This document shows, in pieces, positions 7,501 to 16,360 of a DNA stretch of 38,373 nt (its first letter is position 1; each line of letters begins with the position of its first letter). The stretch is from UBA1794 sp050946375 (GTDB lineage: Bacteria > Bacteroidota > Bacteroidia > Bacteroidales > Bacteroidaceae): the NCBI GenBank assembly GCA_050946375.1, contig JBMNUT010000018.1, positions 1 to 38,373 of the forward strand, in the 5' to 3' direction. A program made the position numbers and the translations under genes. Below the pieces are notes generated by a model. It saw only the letters and a list, made by a program, of their open reading frames with translations. It searched no databases and had not been told where the DNA came from.

Positions 7501-9498
7501 ATGAGAAAAAACCTCTTACTTTCCGCTTTCGGCCTGCTGCTTCTGGCCCAACCGGGTGCAGCCAAACCGAAAGAAATCAAACTCGACTCGCCCGACGGGC
7601 GCATCACCGTAGCCATAACGCTCGACGAAAAAATCAGTTACTCCGTACTTCTGAACGGGAAAGCCCTCTTTTCCGACCCGGGAATCGCACTGCACCTGCA
7701 GGACGGCACCATACTCGGAGCCAACCCCAAACTCGCCAAGCAGAAAACACGCACGGTAGACGAAGAAATCGATGCCCCCTTCCACCGGAACCCCCGCATC
7801 AAAGACCAATACAACGAAGTAGACCTGAAGATGAAGGGCAACTACGGAGTGCGCTTCCGTGCCTACGACAACGGAGTGGCCTACCGCTTCTACACGCAGA
7901 TGAAAGACTCCATCGTCATCGCCGCAGAAGACCTCACCCCCACCTTCCCCGCAGACTGCAAGAGCTGGCTGGCCTACTCCACCAACCCGAAGAAGCCGAT
8001 GGCAATGGCTTTCCAGAACTACTTCACCGAAGCCACCCTTTCGCAGACCGACCCGCAGCAACTCGCCTTTCCGCCCTTTGCCGTAGAAGTCGGCGAGCAG
8101 ACTAAGGTCGTCTTTGCCGAAGCCGACCTCGAAGCCTATCCCGGAGTTTTCTTCCGTCCCCAGCCCCAAAAGCACGCACTCGCAGGCGTTTTTCCCGAAT
8201 ATCCGAAAGAAATGGACGTATATCCCTGGCGCGTACAAGATTATGTAGTCTCTACTGAAGAAAACTGCATAGCCCGTTGCGCCGGCACGCGCCAGTTCCC
8301 CTGGCGGGCATGGGCCATCTCCGAACAAGACACGGAACTCCCCGCCAACAACCTCGTCTATCTGCTCGCTTCGCCCAACCGCATCGGCGACGTGTCATGG
8401 GTCAAACCGGGCAAAGTGGCATGGGACTGGTGGAACGACTGGGGCCTGAGCGGCGTAGACTTCAAGGCAGGCATCAACACGGCTACCTACAAATACTACA
8501 TCGACTTCGCCTCCCGTTACGGACTGGAATACATTATCCTCGACGAGGGCTGGTATGACCCCAAAAGCGGCGACATGCTGACCGTAATCCCCGAGCTGAA
8601 TCTGAAAGAGGTCGTAGACTACGGCAAATCGAAGGGCGTGGGCGTCGTACTGTGGACGGTGTTCAACGTCATCGACCGGCAACTCGAAGAAGCATGCACC
8701 AAGTATGCCGCCATGGGCGTCAAGGGTTTCAAGATAGACTTCCTCGACCGTTGCGACCAAACGGCAGTAGAACGTCTCTACCGTATTGCCGAAGCCACGG
8801 CCAAGCACCATCTTTTCGTAGACTACCACGGTCTTTTCACCCCGACCGGACTGCAACGCACTTATCCGCACGTGCTGAATTTCGAAGCGGTCTTCGGCCA
8901 GGAGGAAGTGAAGTGGGAGCCGGTAGACAAAGACATGCCCCGCTACAACGTAACCTTCCCCTATCTGCGCATGATGTGCGGCCCGGTCGACTATACCCCC
9001 GGCGCCATGCACAACGCCACCAAGAAAGACTGGCGCCCGATGTACTACACGCCGCAAAGCATGGGAACCCGTGCGCACCAAGCGGCTTGCTACGTAGTAT
9101 TCGACTCGCCCTTCACGATGCTGTGCGACGCACCGACCGAATATGAGCGCGAACCGGAATACACGAAGTTCATAGCCTCCATCCCCACCGTCTTCGACGA
9201 AACCCGCATCATCGCCGGACGCATGGGCGAATCCATCGTCACCGCCCGCCGAAAAGGCAGTGACTGGTACGTAGGAGCGCTCACCAACTGGGACGAACGC
9301 ACGCTCCAGATTGCTCTCGACTTCCTGGAAGAAGGAAAAACCTACGAGTTGGAATACCTGGAAGACGGCATCAATGCCGGAAAACGGGCCAACGACTACA
9401 AAATCAACCGTCTCGACAAGGTAAACTCCTCCTGCACCGCCACCCTGAAGCTGGCCTCCGGCGGCGGAGCCGTGTTCAAGTTTAAAGAAAAACGGTAA
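7501..9498 (+). CDS. Secreted GH97 glycoside hydrolase, probably a retaining alpha-galactosidase
   Basis: 665 residues with a signal peptide (about 1-21). The family has an N-terminal mutarotase-like beta-sandwich (here about 25-285), a TIM barrel (about 290-560) and a short C-terminal beta domain. The barrel segment FKIDFLDRCDQ places Asp413 where retaining GH97 enzymes carry their nucleophile; the inverting SusB-type enzymes lack it. Glu462 or Glu468 in NFEAVFGQEE is the likely acid/base. Length is close to that of the retaining alpha-galactosidase group rather than the longer SusB alpha-glucosidases. It has its own promoter and is followed in the same direction by a large GH43 protein, so the two probably act on one glycan. 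No SusC/SusD pair is nearby. Confidence 0.88.
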   Translation: MRKNLLLSAFGLLLLAQPGAAKPKEIKLDSPDGRITVAITLDEKISYSVLLNGKALFSDPGIALHLQDGTILGANPKLAKQKTRTVDEEIDAPFHRNPRIKDQYNEVDLKMKGNYGVRFRAYDNGVAYRFYTQMKDSIVIAAEDLTPTFPADCKSWLAYSTNPKKPMAMAFQNYFTEATLSQTDPQQLAFPPFAVEVGEQTKVVFAEADLEAYPGVFFRPQPQKHALAGVFPEYPKEMDVYPWRVQDYVVSTEENCIARCAGTRQFPWRAWAISEQDTELPANNLVYLLASPNRIGDVSWVKPGKVAWDWWNDWGLSGVDFKAGINTATYKYYIDFASRYGLEYIILDEGWYDPKSGDMLTVIPELNLKEVVDYGKSKGVGVVLWTVFNVIDRQLEEACTKYAAMGVKGFKIDFLDRCDQTAVERLYRIAEATAKHHLFVDYHGLFTPTGLQRTYPHVLNFEAVFGQEEVKWEPVDKDMPRYNVTFPYLRMMCGPVDYTPGAMHNATKKDWRPMYYTPQSMGTRAHQAACYVVFDSPFTMLCDAPTEYEREPEYTKFIASIPTVFDETRIIAGRMGESIVTARRKGSDWYVGALTNWDERTLQIALDFLEEGKTYELEYLEDGINAGKRANDYKINRLDKVNSSCTATLKLASGGGAVFKFKEKR

Positions 9499-9510
9499 TG
9501 CTTTTCCCCG

Positions 9511-9553
9511 AAGAGTGCAGGGACTTTTGCACGAAAGTCCCTGCACTCTTTTC
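9511..9553 (+). terminator. Perfect 16-bp hairpin between the GH97 and GH43 genes
   Basis: AAGAGTGCAGGGACTT (9511-9526) and AAGTCCCTGCACTCTT (9535-9550) form a perfect 16-bp stem with an 8-nt loop, then TTCT. It may terminate the GH97 transcript fully or in part, or protect its 3' end. It overlaps the 22-bp repeat units of locus B. Confidence 0.65.
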
Positions 9554-9604
9554 TAAAACCGCTGCCCCTTTTCCAAAAAGGGAATGCCCCTGTTCCTGAA
9601 AGAC
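9515..9604. repeat. 22-bp intergenic repeat, locus B (about four units)
   Basis: Units of 22-23 bp begin near 9515, 9538, 9560 and 9582. They share a TGCA or TGCC start and a CTTTTCC-AAAAG end. The first two are arranged so that together they create the perfect hairpin at 9511-9550. Confidence 0.6.
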
Positions 9605-9627
9605 AAAAGAAAAACGACTAAAAGACC

Positions 9628-12600
9628 ATGAAGGAAAAATTATTCTATACCCTCATTGCCGCCGGGACCTTGCTCCAGCCCCTCTCGGCCCAGCAGGTAG
9701 AATGGAACTCCCCCGGTGCAGGAAACCCCATCCTGCCCGGATACTTTGCCGACCCAACGGTGAAAAAGATAGGCGACACCTATTATATCTACGCCACCAC
9801 CGACGGAAACGGCGGCGGACTCGGCCCTTCGCAAGTATGGACTTCGAAGGATTTCGTAAACTGGACCATCATGCCCATGAACTGGCCGCGTACCCATTGG
9901 ATTTGGGCACCGGACGTAATGGAAAAAGACGGTAAATTCTATCTTTACTACTGCCAACCGTGCCAAATCTACTGCGGAGTGGGCGAAACGCCCCGCGGAC
10001 CGTGGACAAACATCCTCGGCGAAGAAGAAGCGGTGCTCGTCCCCGACCGATATGTGACGAACGCCATCACCCTGGACGGCCAGACTTTCACCGACGACAA
10101 GGACGGGAAAACCTATCTCTACTTCGGCACTTGGGGAATTTACCCCGGCTTTGGCTGCGGAGTGGCCGAGCTTTCGCCCGATCTCAAAGGCTTTGTGCGA
10201 AAGCGCCTCATCGTTAATACGGAAGCGACCGACTTTTTCGAAGCTCCCTTCGTCGTTAAGAAAAACGGCATATACTACTTCATGTACTCCTCCGGCTCTT
10301 GCCACGACGACACCTACCGCGTGCAGTACGCTACGAGTACCGAAGGCCCGATGGGCCCGTATGTATTCGGAAAAAACAACCCGATTCTGGCCACCAATGC
10401 GGACAAAACCATCGACGGCCCGGGGCATCACAGCGTTTTGCAGGAGGGAGACAACTATTATATAGTATATCACCGCCACAACCTGCCCGGCTCTACGCGA
10501 GGCATGCACCGCCAGATTGCAGTAGACAGGCTCGTTTTCGGCCCGGACGGCACGATTGAAAAGGTAAATGCCGGGCATAACGGCATCGGATGCCTGCAAC
10601 CCAACACAAACCCCTTCGCCAATCTGGCTTTCTGCAAGGAGGTTACGGCATCTTCCTACTACAACGACAATTTTAAGCCTGCCTATGCCGTCGACGACAA
10701 CAACGCCACTCTCTGGCGGCCCCGCACCACGGGCACGGAGTGGCTGCAGGTAGACTTGGGAAAGGTGGAACAAATCGAGCGAATCTGGACGCAATTCGAA
10801 TACGCCACCTCCTATTATCAGTATTACATCGAGACTTCGGTCGACGGAAAGCAATGGTCCATGTTTAGCGACCGGCGTGAAAATCTTCAGTCCGGCAGCC
10901 CGATGGTCGACTACGGCTCGGCTCAGGCCCGATACGTGCGGCTCACCGTGACCGGAAACGAGAAGAACGGTTTGAGCGGCGCCGTATGGAACTTCAAAGT
11001 ATTCTCGGCCTACAAAGAAGACCCTCCCCAGCAACTGATCTGTTTGCCCGCCTCTTCGTACGAAAACGGCATGTGGAAAAACAACATGGGCATGCTGGCA
11101 CGCGGCTTCCGCCTTACGTCCGGCACGGCAAAGTCTGCCTACACGATGGCTCAAACGCCCGGTGCTACGGGACAAGAGGTCATATTCCTGGAGCCGAACA
11201 CCCAACTCGTCATGGAAAACATGCCGGCACATTTCTACGAGAAGCGCCCCTATACGCTGAGCTACAAGGTGTACTGCTATCCCGAAGAGAGCCTGAATAC
11301 ACTCTTTACCTGGCACCCCTCGCAAAAGAAATATACGACCAAAAGCAAAAAGCAAGGCAACAAACAGCTCTATTCGGTAGCCATCGTGGCCGACGGCAGC
11401 AAGATTTTCTACTACGTAGACGGCGAGTTGAAACGCACCGAGCGGCAAGTTCGTTACGACCGCGCTACCTCGCCCGGCTTGACGCTGCAAAGCGGTGAAG
11501 GAAAAGTGGCAGTGACCGACATCCGGCTCTACAACTGGAAGCAGGAACCGGCCGAGATAAAATACGACGCCACCACGCCGATTGTCCCCGTTACCCCGGC
11601 ATCGAAAGAACGGAAGGGACTGATCGTCGAGTTCACCGCCGATGACTATCTCGTCGGAAGCAGTATATCTTCCATCCCGAACAAAGCCCCCATGGGCGGA
11701 AACTTCCAGAGCCGCACCTCCAGCCTGCCCGTAGAACTGAAGGCAAACCGCAAGGCTTTCACCTTCAACGGCAGCCAGCAATTCCGCTCCGACTTCGGCC
11801 TTCCCACCACAATGACCGGCAATTCGCCCTACACCATCGAAGCCTGGGTACTGAATCCCGAGGCAGACGACACGGAATGCATCGTCGATCTGGTAGCCGC
11901 ACAAGGGGAACTGGAAAAAATCTCCTTCGGCAACGGCACCAATCCCGACCGGGGACTCATCGGACACAACGGCTCTTTTGAAGACATGGGCCTGCCCGAA
12001 GCCGCCGAACCTACGGGACAATGGAAACACATCGCCGTGACTTTCGACGGTTACATGGAGCGCATTTACATCGACGGGCAGGAGGTTAAGGCAAAAGACA
12101 TCGTGCTTCGCCTGCCGGAAGAGAGCGAGTTCATCACCCTCGGCCAGCAACTTACCGGCGAATCACCCTTCACCGGCTATCTGCACGCCCTGAAGATTTA
12201 CGACATCGCGCGCAGCGCCGAGGAAATTGCCGCCGACGCGGCTGAAAAAAGCACCTCGCCCATCGCCTTCCTCTATGCGGCCCAAGACATAACCGACTCG
12301 CTCTTCACCAACGAAGGCAGCTGGGGCGGCAGCACACGCGCCATGAGCATGCCGCAAGCCTATGCGGGAAAAATTGCCCTGACGCAGCCCGTCACGATAA
12401 ACTCCACCGCCGCCACAAAAGCACCGATGAAAGCCCTCGCCCTGCAATTTGCCGCGCAAGGGAAAATAAAGAAAGAGGCAACGCTCCTGGCCTGGGAAGG
12501 CTTCTCGCTGAAACTCACGAAGAAAGGCCTCGCCTACCAAGCGCCAAACTGGAATTCTGCCTGGGAATCCGACAAAGAGTCCGGCAAGAAAACGACCTGG

Positions 12601-13767
12601 GCCCCGGGCGAATGGCACCAAATCGTGCTCACCGCTCAAAACGAAAAATGGGCGCTGTTCGTCGACGGGCAGCTGGTTATGACTTTCCCCTACGCCGCCC
12701 TCTCGGTTCCGACGCAGCTGACCCTCGGCGATGCCGGAAGCAAGAAGCCGGCAGTCGCCACAGCCTCCGCGCAAATCTTCACCGACCCGCTCTCCGAAGT
12801 AGAGCTGAACGACCTTCAGACGAACGCCACAAAGAACGAATTGGCCGGCAAGGTATTCTCCGTCGGTGCGCTCCCCTTGTCGCCCGAACTGGTGCGGCTC
12901 ACCGTTTACGAGGGCGGAAAACCGGCAACTCCCGGCACTCTTAAGTTCAGCTTCTCCACCGTCGGCGACGGAAACAGCTACTCTTGGGAACTCTCGCCCA
13001 ACCGACTGATGAACCTGCCTGCAGGTACCACGCGGGCGAAGTACACCTTTGCCGTAAAAGATGCCTACGGCAATGTCTACCAAGGGCAGGAACCCGTGGA
13101 AACCGACGCATCGCCGTCCGTATTCAACGGCTTCACCTGCGGATTTGACGCAACGGCCGACTACCTTTCCAACCCCACTTCCGACGGATGGGACGGCCTG
13201 CTTGCCAATACCGACCCGCACTACGCGATGGAAGCCACTGCGGCCGACGGACAACTGACGCTCACTTCGCAAAATTGCTTCTTCAACCCCGACGGGAAAG
13301 ACAACGGCCCGGTGCTCTACAAGACCGTAGAAGGCGACTTCCTGATGCAGGTGAAAGTGTCCGACTTTACGGGCCGCGCCAACCGCCGCCCCGTAGGATA
13401 CGACGAAGGAGGCCTCATGGTGCTGGACTTGAAAGAAGACAGTACACAGAATGCTCTGCACATCGGCGTATTCCCCCACTACAATGTCGGGAACATCCTG
13501 ACCAACATACGCAACGGACACCGCATGCAACAACAAAACAATGCCGCATGGGACTACCGACCCTACCTGCAAATCGAGCGGAAAGGCGATACGTTCTACG
13601 TGCGTTGCAGCACCGACGGGAAGAACTGGGAGGAAATGATCGGCTCGCCCGTGCAGCGTCGCGACCTGGCCGGACGCAAACTGAAAGTAGGTTTGTACCA
13701 GGTAACGTACGGACTGAACAAGGCCTCGTTCTCCTTCGACGATTTCCAACTCTGGCAACGCCGATAG
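9628..13767 (+). CDS. Large secreted GH43-family glycosidase with F5/8C, LamG-like and DUF1349-like domains
   Basis: 1379 residues with a signal peptide (1-21). Residues about 32-325 form a GH43 five-bladed propeller: candidate base Asp42 in ADPTV, pKa-modulating Asp150 before the DDKDG turn, and acid Glu205 in FFEAPFVVKKNG. Next come a discoidin/F5-8C (CBM32-like) domain at about 330-460 (ASSYYND to VWNFKVFSA), a concanavalin-like region at about 470-655, a clear LamG domain at about 675-875 (WKHIAVTFDG, YIDGQEV), and a second LamG-like domain at about 890-1085. A DUF1349-like beta-sandwich spans about 1175-1379. The accessory domains suggest binding to complex or insoluble glycan. GH43 enzymes attack arabinofuranosyl, xylosyl or galactosyl linkages; the subfamily was not determined. 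Its position 130 bp after the GH97 gene suggests joint use. Confidence 0.85.
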   Translation: MKEKLFYTLIAAGTLLQPLSAQQVEWNSPGAGNPILPGYFADPTVKKIGDTYYIYATTDGNGGGLGPSQVWTSKDFVNWTIMPMNWPRTHWIWAPDVMEKDGKFYLYYCQPCQIYCGVGETPRGPWTNILGEEEAVLVPDRYVTNAITLDGQTFTDDKDGKTYLYFGTWGIYPGFGCGVAELSPDLKGFVRKRLIVNTEATDFFEAPFVVKKNGIYYFMYSSGSCHDDTYRVQYATSTEGPMGPYVFGKNNPILATNADKTIDGPGHHSVLQEGDNYYIVYHRHNLPGSTRGMHRQIAVDRLVFGPDGTIEKVNAGHNGIGCLQPNTNPFANLAFCKEVTASSYYNDNFKPAYAVDDNNATLWRPRTTGTEWLQVDLGKVEQIERIWTQFEYATSYYQYYIETSVDGKQWSMFSDRRENLQSGSPMVDYGSAQARYVRLTVTGNEKNGLSGAVWNFKVFSAYKEDPPQQLICLPASSYENGMWKNNMGMLARGFRLTSGTAKSAYTMAQTPGATGQEVIFLEPNTQLVMENMPAHFYEKRPYTLSYKVYCYPEESLNTLFTWHPSQKKYTTKSKKQGNKQLYSVAIVADGSKIFYYVDGELKRTERQVRYDRATSPGLTLQSGEGKVAVTDIRLYNWKQEPAEIKYDATTPIVPVTPASKERKGLIVEFTADDYLVGSSISSIPNKAPMGGNFQSRTSSLPVELKANRKAFTFNGSQQFRSDFGLPTTMTGNSPYTIEAWVLNPEADDTECIVDLVAAQGELEKISFGNGTNPDRGLIGHNGSFEDMGLPEAAEPTGQWKHIAVTFDGYMERIYIDGQEVKAKDIVLRLPEESEFITLGQQLTGESPFTGYLHALKIYDIARSAEEIAADAAEKSTSPIAFLYAAQDITDSLFTNEGSWGGSTRAMSMPQAYAGKIALTQPVTINSTAATKAPMKALALQFAAQGKIKKEATLLAWEGFSLKLTKKGLAYQAPNWNSAWESDKESGKKTTWAPGEWHQIVLTAQNEKWALFVDGQLVMTFPYAALSVPTQLTLGDAGSKKPAVATASAQIFTDPLSEVELNDLQTNATKNELAGKVFSVGALPLSPELVRLTVYEGGKPATPGTLKFSFSTVGDGNSYSWELSPNRLMNLPAGTTRAKYTFAVKDAYGNVYQGQEPVETDASPSVFNGFTCGFDATADYLSNPTSDGWDGLLANTDPHYAMEATAADGQLTLTSQNCFFNPDGKDNGPVLYKTVEGDFLMQVKVSDFTGRANRRPVGYDEGGLMVLDLKEDSTQNALHIGVFPHYNVGNILTNIRNGHRMQQQNNAAWDYRPYLQIERKGDTFYVRCSTDGKNWEEMIGSPVQRRDLAGRKLKVGLYQVTYGLNKASFSFDDFQLWQRR

Positions 13768-13782
13768 GCCGCCTTTAAAAAG

Positions 13783-13848
13783 GAGCTCGGCTTTTCCGAA
13801 AAACCACTGCAGGTTTTCAGGAAAAGCCGAGCATCTTTTTTATTTATT
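13783..13848. repeat. 22-bp intergenic repeat, locus C (inside a terminator)
   Basis: Two clear 22-bp units occupy 13783-13804 and 13805-13826, each ending in a TTTTC-GAAAA core, with a decayed third to 13848. Their arms pair to build the terminator at 13785-13832. Confidence 0.55.
13785..13841 (+). terminator. Terminator of the large GH43 gene
   Basis: GCTCGGCTTTTCC (13785-13797) and GGAAAAGCCGAGC (13820-13832) form a perfect 13-bp stem. AAAACC and GGTTTT pair inside the loop, and ATCTTTTTT follows. It separates the plus-strand GH43 gene from the convergent glycosyltransferase gene. Confidence 0.85.
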
Positions 13849-13858
13849 CAGCGCTCTC

Positions 13859-14923
13859 TCAATGATTTCTTACCATACATTTCTTATATTCATGCAGATA
13901 ATTACGAGCAGTTTGCCGTACATCAAACATTTTTTCCACGTAACTTGCCGCTTTTTCCGCCAGCACTTTTCGGTCAGAGCGCTGCATGATTTCCCGAATA
14001 GCGGCAGCACATTTTTCCACATTGCCCGAGGGAAAATGAAAACCATAGGCGCCATTGTCAATAACCTCCATCGGTCCTTCCTGGTCGGACACCAACACGG
14101 GAACTTTTGCGGCCATCGCTTCGGCAACAGTCAGCCCGAATCCTTCCCAACGCGAAGGCTGTACGAAAAGGTCATAGTCCTTCAGGTGAGAAGCGATGTA
14201 GGAAGGCGGTTTTGACCCAAGGAAACGTACGAAACTATCCAGACCAAGTTCTGCAACCAAGCCCTGTAAATAGTTTTTCGAGGCCCCTTCGCCAATAAAG
14301 TCAAGGCTGAAATTGCGTATTCCCCACCGCTCCACCAGCATGGCGCAGGCCTTCAGCAACAAGTCTTGCCCTTTCTTTTCATGAAAAAGACGGCTCACCT
14401 GCACCATTCGGAAACATTTTTCGGAATCTGCGGCCACAGACTGAGAAAAATTCTCCGGAACAATTCCGTTGTAGACCACAGTCGATTTGTATCCGTCCAG
14501 CTCCAAAGCCTGCTGTACAGAGCGGGAAATGGCAAAGATATGAGGATAATATCTCAAATAAGCCAAGTCTTCAGCCAAAGGAATATCGTGCATCGTGAAG
14601 ACCAAACAACTCTTTTTCAATAAAGGAGGGAAAAGAAAACGTATAATCCCTGACTGATGTACATGAATCACATCAGCCTTTTCCCGCTGAAGCAGAAAAT
14701 TCAAGCGAAACAGATAAAAAGGATTTTTTGAACCAATAGGGCGCCTTGTTTCAATTAAACGCACTTTCTTTCTATCAAGAGCATCTCGGAGACTTGACTC
14801 TACTCGATCATTTATAATGAATAAAGCCACTTCCGCTGCCTTGGCCTGCTCGTTGGCGATATTCACCAGCATGGTTTCAATGCCACCGTAGTCCAAAGTA
14901 TAGGTAAGGTGAATGATCTTCAT
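13859..14923 (-). CDS. GT4-family glycosyltransferase
   Basis: 354 residues with no signal peptide. It has the two Rossmann-like domains of GT-B enzymes: an N-terminal acceptor domain with the glycine-rich GGIETMLVNIA near residue 14, and a C-terminal nucleotide-sugar domain with FRMVQVSRLFHEKKGQD and the EX7E motif in EGFGLTVAEAMA. It would transfer a sugar from an activated donor to a cell-surface glycan or lipid carrier; donor and acceptor are unknown. It begins 8 bp after the purT stop on the same strand, so it is probably co-transcribed with that housekeeping gene. The codons look more AT-rich than those of the neighbours, suggesting acquisition by transfer. No other surface-polysaccharide genes adjoin it. 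Confidence 0.85.
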   Translation of the reverse strand: MKIIHLTYTLDYGGIETMLVNIANEQAKAAEVALFIINDRVESSLRDALDRKKVRLIETRRPIGSKNPFYLFRLNFLLQREKADVIHVHQSGIIRFLFPPLLKKSCLVFTMHDIPLAEDLAYLRYYPHIFAISRSVQQALELDGYKSTVVYNGIVPENFSQSVAADSEKCFRMVQVSRLFHEKKGQDLLLKACAMLVERWGIRNFSLDFIGEGASKNYLQGLVAELGLDSFVRFLGSKPPSYIASHLKDYDLFVQPSRWEGFGLTVAEAMAAKVPVLVSDQEGPMEVIDNGAYGFHFPSGNVEKCAAAIREIMQRSDRKVLAEKAASYVEKMFDVRQTARNYLHEYKKCMVRNH

Positions 14924-14931
14924 TCCTTTTC

Positions 14932-16098
14932 TCAGACGATTTCCACTTTCTGTGCCAGACCTTTCACTTCGTCGCGCAAGGCATTGAGGTCAGCCCCCGG
15001 GCGGCCGTTACACAAGACTACGCCCATCCGACGGCCCGGACGGGCAACCGGCTTCCCGAAGATGCGCAAATCGGCATTGCCGACCTGCAGGACTTGCTCT
15101 ATTCCGCGGTACTCAGGCACTTTTTCCTCCGTCACCGATGCGAGCAGTGCCGCACAAGCTCCCGTTTTCTCCTGCCGGACTGCAGGAATAGGCCAGCCCA
15201 TGAAGGCGCGCAGATGCAGTTCAAATTCATTCAGATTCTGTGTTCCGGCCAAAGTCACCATGCCAGTGTCGTGCGGACGCGGGGAAAGTTCGGAAAAGTA
15301 CACGCCCTTTCCGCGAACGAGGAAGAATTCTACGCCCCAGATACCCGCTCCTCCCAGAGCGCGCGTCACTTTTTCGGCCATGTCCTGCGCCTCTTTCAAA
15401 AAGTCAGGCGCAATGGGCGCAGGCTGGAAGCTCTCGCGGAAATCGCCTCCCTTCTGTACATGACCGATGGGCGGGCAAAAGAGCGTAGGCCCGGCAGTTT
15501 GCGTCACGGTAAGCAGCGTTATTTCGCTATCGAAGCGGATAAATTCCTCAACTATCAACTCTTTTATATCACCGCGGCTGCCGTGCATGGCATAGTCCCA
15601 TGCCTTTTCCAGTTCGGAAGCGTCTTTTACGACAGACTGCCCCTTGCCCGAGGAAGACATCAACGGCTTCACGACGCAGGGGAAGCCCAATTCGCCGGCA
15701 GCTTCGCGCAGTGCGTCGAAAGTCTGCACATAGCGATAGCGGGCAGTACGCAGTTTCAGCTCCTGGGCAGCCAGCTCGCGGATTGCCTTGCGGTTCATCG
15801 TATAGTTTACCGCCCGTGCGCTGGGCACTACATGCATTCCTTCGCGCTCAAGTTCGTAGAGTTTTTCGGTGCGGATAGCCTCGATTTCCGGCACGATGTA
15901 GTCCGGACGATGCTTGCGGGCTACGCTTTCGAGCGCATCCCCGTCGAGCATGTTAAAAACCTCGGCCTCATCGGCCACTTGCATAGCGGGGGCACCTGCG
16001 TAAGAGTCGCAGGCTACAACGTAAAGCCCCATCCGTTTGGCGGCGATTACCAGTTCTTTTCCCAGTTCGCCGGAGCCTAATAACAATATCTTTTTCAT
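14932..16098 (-). CDS. purT: Formate-dependent phosphoribosylglycinamide formyltransferase PurT
   Basis: 388 residues, the usual length. PurT uses ATP and formate to formylate GAR in the third step of purine synthesis, avoiding the need for formyl-tetrahydrofolate. The N-terminal nucleotide-binding fold starts KKILLLGSGELGKE. The ATP-grasp domain includes FPCVVKPLMSSSGKGQS near residue 140-156, the IVEEFI strand, and GVEFFLVRGKGVYFSELSPRPHDTGMVTL, the metal- and ATP-binding core. The C-terminal domain (about 320-388) contains ADLRIFGKP and RRMGVVL, typical of this enzyme and of PurK. It is the first gene of a probable two-gene unit with the GT4 gene. Confidence 0.96.
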   Translation of the reverse strand: MKKILLLGSGELGKELVIAAKRMGLYVVACDSYAGAPAMQVADEAEVFNMLDGDALESVARKHRPDYIVPEIEAIRTEKLYELEREGMHVVPSARAVNYTMNRKAIRELAAQELKLRTARYRYVQTFDALREAAGELGFPCVVKPLMSSSGKGQSVVKDASELEKAWDYAMHGSRGDIKELIVEEFIRFDSEITLLTVTQTAGPTLFCPPIGHVQKGGDFRESFQPAPIAPDFLKEAQDMAEKVTRALGGAGIWGVEFFLVRGKGVYFSELSPRPHDTGMVTLAGTQNLNEFELHLRAFMGWPIPAVRQEKTGACAALLASVTEEKVPEYRGIEQVLQVGNADLRIFGKPVARPGRRMGVVLCNGRPGADLNALRDEVKGLAQKVEIV

Positions 16099-16143
16099 CT
16101 ATTTCCTTTTTGTGCCTCGGAAGTACGCCTCCCGATACAAGGG

Positions 16144-16151
16144 CAAAGTTA
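16144..16151 (-). promoter_or_regulatory. -7 element for purT
   Basis: The minus strand reads TAACTTTG, matching TAnnTTTG, about 46 bp before the purT start at 16098. No convincing -33 box is seen. Confidence 0.4.
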
Positions 16152-16178
16152 GTAAGTTATTACGAAACGAAAAGAAAG

Positions 16179-16268
16179 CCTTGCCACTTTTCCCGAAAAG
16201 ATACAGTACTTTTACGAAAAAGAAGCAAGACTTTTACGGAAAAGACACAAGGCTTTTTCCGGGAAACG
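16179..16268. repeat. 22-bp intergenic repeat, locus D (four units)
   Basis: Units begin at exactly 16179, 16201, 16223 and 16245. The first ends in CTTTTCCCGAAAAG, the second and third in CTTTTACG-AAAAG forms, and the fourth is about 24 bp. They lie between the divergent purT and sigma-like genes, upstream of both promoters. This is the clearest example of the regular 22-bp spacing. Confidence 0.85.
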
Positions 16269-16299
16269 CCAGGCAGACGAAAAAAAGTGTTCCCCCCGC

Positions 16300-16328
16300 G
16301 TTACAAAACGTCCCCGTTTTGCGTCTTA
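16300..16328 (+). promoter_or_regulatory. Candidate ECF-sigma-type promoter upstream of the sigma-like gene
   Basis: GTTACA at 16300-16305 and CGTCTTA at 16322-16328 resemble ECF -35 and -10 elements (CGTC-type -10) with a 16-bp spacer, 33 bp before the start codon. Many ECF sigma genes are self-activated from such promoters. That this one is self-activated is inference. Confidence 0.4.
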
Positions 16329-16360
16329 GTTTATAGAAAACTTCCCCAAAAGGCACAATC

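Noticed and set aside
9640..12150. Open frame of 836 codons on the minus strand
   Set aside because: It is antisense to the GH43 gene, which has a clear signal peptide, catalytic residues and domains. The minus-strand product shows none. The same applies to the 531-codon frame at 12163-13758.
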